Positions 20,535 to 27,086 of a stretch of 27,086 bases of DNA are shown here, one piece after another. The notes under the pieces are model-generated. The model had not been told where the DNA came from, searched no databases, and saw only the letters and a list, made by a program, of their open reading frames with translations. The stretch is taken from assembly GCA_013115145.1 (NCBI GenBank), contig JAAPAO010000485.1, positions 782 through 27,867 of the forward strand, in the 5' to 3' direction. Source of the DNA: Perkinsus chesapeaki. Taxonomy: Eukaryota > Perkinsozoa > Perkinsida > Perkinsidae. Every line of letters begins with the position of its first letter. The stretch's first letter is position 1. The position numbers were made by a program, and so were the translations under genes.

Positions 20535-21077
20535 ATGGGCGACTCGGTCGCGGCGTCTGAACAGAGAGGTATCGGCGGTTAATGTGGAGCTACGTTACTG
20601 CTGGTATTGGATATTATGGTCGACTAGAGACGATCATTCTAAGCTAGCCTTATATAGGATCTATGACGCACGTAACGGCGAGTGCAACATGTATTCTTTC
20701 TGGGCACATCTGATGTTCGTTTGTAACTTTCTGACCGCTAACTCTGGGGTGCATATTAGGAATTTTGGGCGCTATATTAGACTTCATAAAGTCGCAGTAA
20801 AAGCTACTCCAACATGTGCAAGTTACGATATGACCTAGAAATTACTCAAGTTGCACAGGGTCCTGCAGAAAAGGACCTTTCGGTTGCGTGGAGAATCTCA
20901 AGTAAGCTACAGTAGCTAAAGGAACGCTTCCTTCATTGCTCCATGAATCACTTTGAATTGGTCTGCCAGACTGCTGAGCTACATAGAGAGGAATGCGCTA
21001 TGGGATTTGGATTGTCATTGGGCCATGAGGAGCCGCATAAGGACTATGTAGCATTATTAATTATTTGTCCAGCCTAG
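20535..21077 (+). CDS. Compact four-exon gene for a 73-aa protein, unrecognised
   Basis: Exons 20535-20568, 20760-20796, 20859-20901 and 20970-21077 are in phase (1, 2, 0) and total 74 codons. The protein starts MGDSVAASEQRGILGAILDF, continues IKSQVLQKRTFRLRGESQ and TAELHREECAMGFGLSLGHE, and ends YVALLIICPA. The start follows a strong TTTTATTTTCAG acceptor (ending 20516) by 18 nt, as expected for a trans-spliced mRNA. Intron 1 has a GCTAACT branch site; introns 2 and 3 are 62 and 68 nt. The gene begins 142 nt after the SLBP stop, in the same orientation. Each exon is short, so chance is a real worry, but every junction is canonical. No family is recognised. A different long frame (20584-20838) overlaps intron 1. 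Confidence 0.5.
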
Positions 21078-21728
21078 ACAAATGATAGGATAATGAGACG
21101 AATCGTCGCCGACGATGTCAATGTTGTTAATGATGACATTATTAGACAGTCTAGAGCCTAGACTCTAGGCAAGACTTACTTAGCATTGCCAAGTAAAGCC
21201 CCTCTCAAGTGCACGGATCCCTACAGCCTTTTTATGGGACTTCTTGCGTGAAGTTCCAATCGGAGGGCCCGACCTTCGCAGCACCATGTGAACTTGCCCG
21301 GCTTCCATCCCTCGAGTGGCTCAAGTCGGGTCCCTGTTCCATCTTCTTGGAAATTATCTTTACTTGCTGGTCGCTGGAAATGAACGCGAAAGCTCGGCCG
21401 GGCCGAGTCGGCCCTAATCCCCCTGGCACGGTGCCAGTGGAACCCCAACGAGATCGAAAATGTCTCAGTGAAATGCTGAAATACGGTTGGATCCGATTCA
21501 GTTGGAGTAAGTCCAATGGACTACAGGTAGACGCCCATACTGCAATTCTACCAAAGCTTTCTTTCCGTTACCTTACAACTCGGCCAGTACGGAGGCTTTC
21601 CGTCGGAGAGTGTGGCAGGGATTCGACTATTACTGGGACGAGGTCGAATTCAGATAGCTTCCTGCCGAGCTTCGTCCTCGAAGGCGAAACTCTGAGGGTA
21701 GATCCCTTGTTTGCAGGCCATTTCTACG

Positions 21729-22250
21729 GCCATAGATCACTCTCAGTGGTACTATATTAGAACTCTTTATTGTGAAAATGTACAATCCAGTTTCTTGAAG
21801 ACTCGAATGCTCAGTCAAACGCAACACAACGTACTCAAGCTTAGAGAGGAACTTACCGTCGATGACTCCCTCTTTTTCCGAGGCTAACCTGGATTCCAGA
21901 TCCTGGGCCGGCTAGACAGCCTTAAGCTTGGTTATAGTATCCTGATCTCAGCCCGGATCAGGAGGAAGCAGAAGCGTTACTGTGCATGCTAGAGCATGGC
22001 TACTCAGCCCATCATTGCCGATCGTTCGTCGATGGCTCATCATGGCCCATCATCATCTATGGCTCTGGTGCCTGATTGTATAACCCTGCCCGGGTTACCC
22101 AGATGATACTCGGCGGGTGTTGCCATAGATCACCCTCAGAGCCAATGAGTCAGTGGTGATGTATATGAGAACTTTGGTTGTAAAGACGTACAATCTAGTT
22201 CCGTGAAGACTTGAAAGGTCAGTCGAACGCAATACAACTTGCTCAAGCTG
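21729..22250. repeat. Diverged direct repeat pair of about 120 bp
   Basis: Segments 21729-21845 and 22124-22250 share a series of blocks in the same order: GCCATAGATCAC, TCAGTGGT, AGAACT, GTACAAT, AGTT, GTGAAGACT or TTGAAGACT, TCAGTC, AACGCAA, ACAAC and CTCAAGCT. By eye about three quarters of positions agree with small indels. Their unit is otherwise unknown. Confidence 0.75.
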
Positions 22251-22464
22251 GAATGTCTATACGGCAAAGATGAACTGATGCTACTGATACCAAGATGTAC
22301 TTCACAGCAACTGTAAATGACCTCAGTTGCCGTAATAGTATAGCTTTAAAAGTGAAGACAAAGATCACCCAGGCTACAAACGGACCTTACTAAGGCCGTC
22401 ATAGAGATGAACTGATTGAAATAGTAGTGTAACAATGCTGAGTTGACCACCTCAAAACCCTATA

Positions 22465-22487
22465 TCTACTAGATATTATCTAGTAGA
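22465..22487. repeat. 23-nt palindrome with 11-bp arms
   Basis: TCTACTAGATA and TATCTAGTAGA flank a single T. This lies about 150 nt downstream (minus-strand sense) of the stop codon of the secreted-protein gene at 22634-23530, so it could act in 3'-end formation, but that is only a possibility. Confidence 0.85.
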
Positions 22488-22633
22488 GGGCACACGTTTG
22501 TACACAGGCTCAGGTGCAGTACACAGGTTTTTCTGTATCTTAGGATGTGGGCAATGATTCCCAACGACTTGTCACACACATGAAAAGGACATTGTGGTTT
22601 GTTGACGGAAGAAAGATATCATATAATAATAAG

Positions 22634-23530
22634 TTATACTGATATTTTTTCAGAAATGTAAGTATAAGGAAAATGAGAAGTGAATACGGGGGTCTTCAAG
22701 AACATCTCTGCCTTCCCAAGTAGACTCCACTTATGAAGGTCATTCTTCACAGTGCGAAGGCTTAACTCAACTGATGCACCGGCACTTGCTGTGAACGGAA
22801 TACCCGGAACACGTTGTTCATAGGAGGCCGACATGTTGAAGCCGAGATTGAATGATTTGCCGGCGAAAACGTCGCTTGACTGAACCGGAATACTCTCCAT
22901 GTCCATAACCAGATAACCATATGCATAAAACTTGAAGTGGACATTGGATACAAATGAGCTGCGCATGATGCCTAACTGACCAGGGTGATGAAGCTCCTCG
23001 ACATGGGTGGCAAGGAAGATTGAAATCGCAGCTGAACTCTTATTGCCATAAGAGAGCAGTTCAGCGTGACCCCCAGCCTCCACGTCGAGCTTCTGCACCT
23101 CCTCATCTTCATAGAGAGCTTTGAGACCAATGGCTGTACTCTCGTTCGGGTTGAAAATGTCAAAGAAGTCGACCGCAGCGTCGACTTTTGTTGTTTTAGT
23201 TGTGTCGTCTGTTGATTTGTTTTGTTCTTGAAGTGAGCCGTGGAAGCAAAAAGGATAACTTTCATTCCGGCTGGTTGGGGTACAATTAGCCGGGAAGGAG
23301 AAAGTGCCATTGGACGACTCGGAAGCTTGCTGGACACCTTTGTCAAAAGAGGCAACTCGTTTCTCATTCATTTCCTTGTTATCAGCCTCGGCCTTCTTCA
23401 GGGTTTCGATCAGATCCGCTAGTGTATCGTCATCATCATCGAACTTGAACGAAGAGCTTGGATTGGGATGATTCTGGATGATGGCAACCGAGCTCGTTAA
23501 GCAGAAAATGATGAGCGTGATTACCGTCAT
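22634..23530 (-). CDS. Secreted protein of a tandem family, copy 1 (298 aa)
   Basis: Single-exon gene starting at ATG 23530. A signal peptide (MTVITLIIFCLTSSVA) is followed by an acidic, Asp-rich linker (KFDDDDDTLADLIETLKKAE). Next come two Cys about 15 residues apart (in NCTPTSRNESYPFCFHGSLQ) and a long domain without transmembrane segments (VDFFDIFNPNESTAIGL, KLDVEAGGHAELLSYGNKSS, FLATHVEELHHPGQLGIMR, FAGKSFNLGFNMSASYE, SVELSLRTVKNDLHKWSLLG). Several N-glycosylation sequons (NGT, NES, NKS) fit export. It is clearly a duplicate of the gene at 25564-26439. I do not recognise the family; a lineage-specific exported protein is the natural guess, with role unknown. Confidence 0.88.
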   Translation of the reverse strand: MTVITLIIFCLTSSVAIIQNHPNPSSSFKFDDDDDTLADLIETLKKAEADNKEMNEKRVASFDKGVQQASESSNGTFSFPANCTPTSRNESYPFCFHGSLQEQNKSTDDTTKTTKVDAAVDFFDIFNPNESTAIGLKALYEDEEVQKLDVEAGGHAELLSYGNKSSAAISIFLATHVEELHHPGQLGIMRSSFVSNVHFKFYAYGYLVMDMESIPVQSSDVFAGKSFNLGFNMSASYEQRVPGIPFTASAGASVELSLRTVKNDLHKWSLLGKAEMFLKTPVFTSHFPYTYISEKISV

Positions 23531-23575
23531 GATTAGGGGGGGACTTTACAATAAACGAAAGCCTGCAAGTAAATG
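23531..23575 (-). promoter_or_regulatory. Predicted trans-splice acceptor and 32-nt 5' UTR, copy 1
   Basis: On the minus strand ATTTACTTGCAG ends at 23563, leaving a 32-nt leader beginning GCTTTCGTTTATTG and ending CCCCCTAATC before the ATG. The paralogue has the same arrangement (TTTACTGGCAG|GCTTTC, also 32 nt), so the element is conserved. Confidence 0.65.
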
Positions 23576-23682
23576 TGGAAGCGTGCACCTGGGGGAAGAC
23601 GCAGAGCCCCGAGGTGGTGCTAGACGCGAAATCCTATTAAGGATCTCTTATTGAGCAATATTCCGAATTACAACTCAGAGGT

Positions 23683-23755
23683 CCGCCCGCTAAGAGTCGT
23701 GACCGTGAGGATTTTTCGTACGCAATGCGTTCTATGCATCCTCATGTCCCGCTTC
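23683..23755 (-). promoter_or_regulatory. Upstream block shared by the two secreted-protein genes
   Basis: The string CCGCCCGCTAAG...GTGACCGT...ATTTTTCGTACGCA...TGTCCCGC, about 155-225 nt upstream of copy 1, recurs in similar order about 175-235 nt upstream of copy 2 (26613-26670). It shows that the duplication took upstream DNA with it and may mark the promoter. Confidence 0.5.
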
Positions 23756-24070
23756 TGAGTCACTTTAATCCTTGAGGATTGGCCACACAGCACGTGCAAG
23801 TGGATGATCACTAATCAAGAATGCCACGGGACGCAAAGTGTACATGATAAGGCACGAATCCACTGGAAGACGGGTACAGAAGAGATAGAATTGTGCGCTT
23901 AAAGCCACTGTTTGAGTTAGACATCGAATGGCGGTCTCGCTGGCGGCGACGTAGAAATTATCGATTCCAACATTGCGAGTAGATGTAGACGGGCCCCTCT
24001 GACGAGCAGTACATCTGCCTGTGTTACACATCATGTGTATCAGCCATATAATGAAGTTTATTCCATGAAT

Positions 24071-24093
24071 TGTGCCTGATAATATCAGGCACA
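24071..24093. repeat. Hairpin with 10-bp arms
   Basis: TGTGCCTGAT and ATCAGGCACA flank AAT. A similar imperfect string follows at 24100-24122 (CTGATAATATCATCCGGCAC). It lies about 130 nt before the spliced-leader locus. Confidence 0.8.
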
Positions 24094-24225
24094 GTTGGTG
24101 TACTGATAATATCATCCGGCACTAGCGAGATCTGCGCGACGCGCCATATCGGGCTCTGTGCGACACGCTTGCACATATCAGAGTTGTGATAGACAATCTG
24201 AGGTTCGCTGACTAATGCCCTTGCT

Positions 24226-24247
24226 CCGTAGCCATATTGGCTCAAGG
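24226..24247 (+). ncRNA. Spliced-leader (SL) RNA locus, 22-nt SL exon
   Basis: The 22 nt from T24226 to G24247 read TCCGTAGCCAT then ATTGGCTCAAG. The known dinoflagellate/Perkinsus SL differs only by T in place of the A at position 12. The next two bases are GT, the donor that joins the SL to mRNAs. In the family the Sm-binding site sits inside the exon (ATTTTGG; here ATATTGG). The SL intron 3' end is not defined here; family SL RNAs are short, roughly 50-100 nt. A reinserted cDNA relic is the alternative, but the complete 5' end plus the GT favour a real SL gene. Whether it is transcribed is unknown. Confidence 0.78.
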
Positions 24248-25563
24248 TCTTGGTGTACTTGTGGTTGACCTGTATTAGATATCGCTCTAGCGTATGGCGG
24301 GTCGCGTTATCTCCAGTGGCAGCCCAGAGGCTGGTACCGACAACAGATCCCTCAATGTCCTCAGCTACCGGTATTACTGGTAGTTACGTGTGTATTGCCG
24401 TGTGTGGACCCAAGGGCCCGGAGCCTCCCGCAGTAAGGGTTGTGAAGCTTTCGAATACATTAACTCTGGAAGACAGGATCATTTCTCAGTGAGAAATTCT
24501 CACTGAGGAATCCTCAGTTTCCTGTGATGTCGATGTTGAGTGGTATTCGAGACTGCATCAACGTGTGAATCTGTAGCCCTTTTTCCAGCATCTTGGCTAA
24601 GCTCCCCCCATCACTGGGTCCCTTATTGATAGCACACTCTCCTCAATGCACTCGGGAACCGAGAATCTTGGCGGTATCCTGCAGCTCCAGACTCCCGATA
24701 GTATCGTGGCGATACGTCCAAACTTAGTTTGACAAACTACGATTATCAATGTTCATCCAAATTTTCATCACTAGCATGCTTCTGAAAGCTGGCAACAAGC
24801 AACACTGATATCCAATATCGGCGAGTTGGCGACGCACAATGAAGGCCCGTAGTCCGGGCCCTCGGAGGGCCACCCTCTTCTCACCACCCACTCCCCATAA
24901 ATTTTGTGCTTCAGTAAACTAGTGCGCAGCACTAGACTCATTTGTACTCAAAAGTGGAAGTACTGATGAACTTATGCTATTCGCATAACCGCGAATATAA
25001 CAATTTACAAAGATTGCATACTATAAATCACAGTCTTGGGCTGACATTGTCGACCACGGCCCGACCTGGTTTGCAATCCCCTTGCGACCTGACTGCTTAG
25101 CGCAACACCGCGGAATATACGATAAAGAAGATGATGATCATATCATTATGTCTGACTGGGTCAGCTGTACACTACTACAACCAGTTAACCTTCGCCGCAG
25201 AAAACTGAATAGAAAGGTCCATCAGCCTCAGGCTCGAAGTCAGTCAAAAGTCGTTAAACTACACTTGGATTCAGAATATATCAGATAAGCTGAGTACTTT
25301 CTGTGCTACATGGCGAGTTTATATACCAAATACACCGTGATACAGCGGCTGTATTCAGTAAACCATTAGCAGCTCACATGAGCCCAAATGTAGTGAGCAA
25401 AACTTTTGCTGCAGAATCAAAAAGATGTCAACTAATAATAGGAAAATGTGAATAGTTATCCACACTGTACATCTAGCAGGGGATCATTCACTATGAGATA
25501 ATCACCAATGACTAGGGTGATAGCATAGATGCTGATTTTGCTCATACAAGATATCATGTGAAG
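24248..25563. other. Intergenic DNA between SL locus and copy-2 gene
   Basis: No gene supported. A perfect CTCAGTGAG/CTCACTGAG hairpin (24485-24493 and 24499-24507) follows the SL locus by 240 nt. ORFs at 24250-24492 and 25082-25288 have no recognisable features. The last 400 nt are AT-rich. Confidence 0.45.
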
Positions 25564-26439
25564 TTAAACGGAGATAGATTCAGAGAAGTAATCATACGGA
25601 AAGCGCACAGTGCCAACAGGACTCCTGACGAAAGCCTCTGCCCTGCCGAGCAGATTCCACTTTCGAACGTCGTTTTTGACACTTCGGAGGCTCAACTCAA
25701 CCTTTGCACCGACAGAACCGTAGGAAATACCCCTTTCGTAAGAAGCCGACATGTTGAAGCCGAGATTGAACGATTTGCCGGCGAAGACGTCGCTTGCCTG
25801 AACCGGAACACTCTCCATATTCATGACCAGATAACCATAAGCGTACACTATGAAGTGAGGCGTGGCTACAAATGAGTTGCGCATGATTCCTAGCTGACCA
25901 GGCTCATAAAGCTCCTCGACATGGGTGGCAAGAAAGGTAGATGCCGCAACTGTACTCTTATTGCCAAAAGAGAGCAGCTCAGCAACACCGCCAGCCTCGA
26001 CGTCGAGCTTCTGCACCTCTTTATCTTCATAGACAGCTGTGAGACCAATGGCTGTACTCTCGTTCGGGTTAAATATGTCAAAGAAGTCGGCAGCAGCGTG
26101 GACTTCTGTTTTTTTAGTTGTGTCGTCTGTTGATTTGTTTTGTTCTTGGAGTGAGCCATGAAAACAGTACGCATATCCTTCGATCTGGCTTGTTGGGGTG
26201 CACTTAGGCGGGAAGGCGAAAGTGCCATTGGACGACACTGAGGCTTGCTGGACACCTTTGTGGAAGAAAGCAACTCGTTTCTTATTCATTTCCTTGTTAT
26301 CAGCCTCGGCCTTCTTCAGGGTTTCAATCAGATCCGACAATGTATCATCATCGAACTTGGACAAAGAGCTCGTACTGGGACCATTCTGGAAGTTGGCAAC
26401 CGAGCTCGTTAAGCAGAAAATGGCTGAGATTACCGTCAT
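25564..26439 (-). CDS. Secreted protein of a tandem family, copy 2 (291 aa)
   Basis: Paralogue of the gene at 22634-23530, same strand, with the same layout: signal peptide (MTVISAIFCLTSSVA), Asp-rich linker, two Cys (KCTPTSQIEGYAYCFHGSLQ), ADFFDIFNPNESTAIGL, KLDVEAGGVAELLSFGNKST, EELYEPGQLGIMR, FAGKSFNLGFNMSASYE and VELSLRSVKNDVRKWNLLG. By eye about three quarters of residues match. It has a shorter Asp run and lacks a few residues near the C-terminus. The frame is open 20 codons further upstream, but the paralogue starts at MTVI and a splice acceptor lies inside the extension, so I chose ATG 26439. The duplicate has stayed intact, which suggests selection. Function unknown. Confidence 0.88.
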   Translation of the reverse strand: MTVISAIFCLTSSVANFQNGPSTSSLSKFDDDTLSDLIETLKKAEADNKEMNKKRVAFFHKGVQQASVSSNGTFAFPPKCTPTSQIEGYAYCFHGSLQEQNKSTDDTTKKTEVHAAADFFDIFNPNESTAIGLTAVYEDKEVQKLDVEAGGVAELLSFGNKSTVAASTFLATHVEELYEPGQLGIMRNSFVATPHFIVYAYGYLVMNMESVPVQASDVFAGKSFNLGFNMSASYERGISYGSVGAKVELSLRSVKNDVRKWNLLGRAEAFVRSPVGTVRFPYDYFSESISV

Positions 26440-26484
26440 GATTAGGGGGAAGCTTTTAGGTAAGAGAAAGCCTGCCAGTAAACA
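26440..26484 (-). promoter_or_regulatory. Predicted trans-splice acceptor and 32-nt 5' UTR, copy 2
   Basis: On the minus strand TGTTTACTGGCAG ends at 26472. The 32-nt leader starts GCTTTCTCTTACC and ends CCCCCTAATC before the ATG at 26439. Length and both ends match copy 1. Confidence 0.65.
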
Positions 26485-27086
26485 GTGTTTACTAAACACA
26501 ATATTATGCTCCCGAAAACGAATCTTACCTGTAAAATTACAGAGCTAAATCGCGGTATTTCTCCCATTAGATGATATTCTACAATTCAGGAACTGAATAG
26601 TAAGCTGCAGTATGCCGCCCGCTTAAGCTGTGACCGTCTCGATAATTTTTACGCACGCCCGTGTCCCGCATCGTAAGAACTTCTGCTGTCGAGGTTCGGC
26701 TTTTTAGACAAGTTAACCATCAGTCGTAAATAGGAGCACAGAGGTTGGAAAGAGTAGACAAGGATGTACGTAGGCACCGCGCGGGACAAACTCGTCTTTT
26801 TACACCTACTGCTGAAGAGACAATTCGTCGCGGTCACGTGACAGCGACGCCGGAAATTCCGCCCGGAATTCCACAGTCAAGCGTCGACTTCAGTTACTCT
26901 AGAGCCTCGATGATCGAGGCTCGATCTCTCAAGCCTAGAGTCTCGGTTAAGCGAGACTCGCTGTGTTCTGAAGCCCATCGAGCTGGGCCGGTATGCGGAT
27001 CCTGATCCATGGATCAATCCGATGATCCGGATCACTCAGTGATCTTCTTGTCTGAGACAAATCAATCGTGATCCGAAATGCTTGAG
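26485..27086. other. Upstream region of copy 2 and palindrome-rich right edge
   Basis: After the upstream block shared with copy 1 (26613-26670) there is no supported gene. Two same-size hairpins lie at 26902-26909/26915-26922 (GAGCCTCG arms) and 26938-26945/26952-26959 (GAGTCTCG arms). From 26995 to 27075 the sequence is dense in GATC palindromes such as GGATCCTGATCCATGGATC. Confidence 0.6.

Larger units (their letters stand above)
21078..22633. other. Repeat-rich intergenic DNA with one long ORF of doubtful meaning
   Basis: An ORF open across 21209-21760 on the plus strand (first ATG 21380, 126 aa) has no recognisable domain. Minus-strand frames are open over the same GC-rich block, so it may be chance or a mobile-element relic. 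A diverged duplicated segment (21729-21845 and 22124-22250) and several GATC- and CTAG-containing palindromes fill the rest. I found no RNA gene. Confidence 0.4.

Noticed and set aside
20902-20915. A 14-nt intron in the small gene behind SLBP.
   Set aside because: Far too short; the 68-nt intron to 20970 is canonical and in phase.
21305-21325. A partial leader match (GTGGCTCAAG) that might be a relict spliced leader before a gene.
   Set aside because: Only about 9 nt agree, upstream bases do not match, and no gene clearly follows.

Overview
The window reads as nuclear DNA of a Perkinsus-like alveolate (Perkinsozoa, sister to dinoflagellates). Three things point there. First, an almost perfect copy of the dinoflagellate/Perkinsus trans-splicing spliced leader lies at 24226-24247 and is followed directly by a GT donor. 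Second, genes are cut into small exons by GT-AG introns, many only about 32-80 nt long and often with a CTAAC branch site. Third, AG acceptors with pyrimidine tracts sit a few nt to a few tens of nt upstream of start codons, as expected for trans-spliced mRNAs. The genus is inferred; the eukaryotic, spliced nature is seen directly.

Left part (1-8.9 kb). A 31-bp minisatellite (1-230), weak small ORFs, a second minisatellite (about 1.79-2.02 kb) and a run of perfect hairpins (2.7-3.1 kb) precede a three-exon gene for a small membrane protein (3610-4479, +). Next is a well-supported thiamin pyrophosphokinase gene (4882-6577, +; seven or eight exons, one GC-AG intron). The following 2.6 kb holds only one partly resolved gene (7818-8140, +).

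Middle (9.2-13.3 kb, minus strand). Two genes lie head to tail: a clathrin-adaptor sigma subunit (13334 to 10401, seven exons including one of 31 nt) and a LicD/fukutin-type, membrane-anchored sugar- or choline-phosphate transferase (10322 to 9239, two exons). Only 62 nt separate the sigma stop codon from the LicD acceptor.

Right-middle (14.0-21.1 kb, plus strand). A probable signal-peptide protein (14014-14761) and two unrecognised multi-exon genes (16597-17975 and 18266-18830) are followed by a single-exon histone-mRNA stem-loop-binding protein, SLBP (19577-20392), and a compact four-exon gene for a 73-aa protein (20535-21077).

Right end (21.1-27.1 kb). This is repeat- and palindrome-rich DNA carrying two tandem minus-strand paralogues for secreted proteins of about 290-300 aa (22634-23530 and 25564-26439). 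They share a 32-nt 5' UTR length and similar upstream sequence. The spliced-leader locus lies between them.

The conserved genes belong to unrelated housekeeping pathways: thiamin cofactor synthesis, Golgi/endosome trafficking, Golgi glycan modification and histone mRNA processing. The common thread is expression style (trans-splicing, dense small introns), not a pathway. All exon models were built by hand from reading frames, splice signals and remembered family motifs; no alignment or transcript evidence was available.
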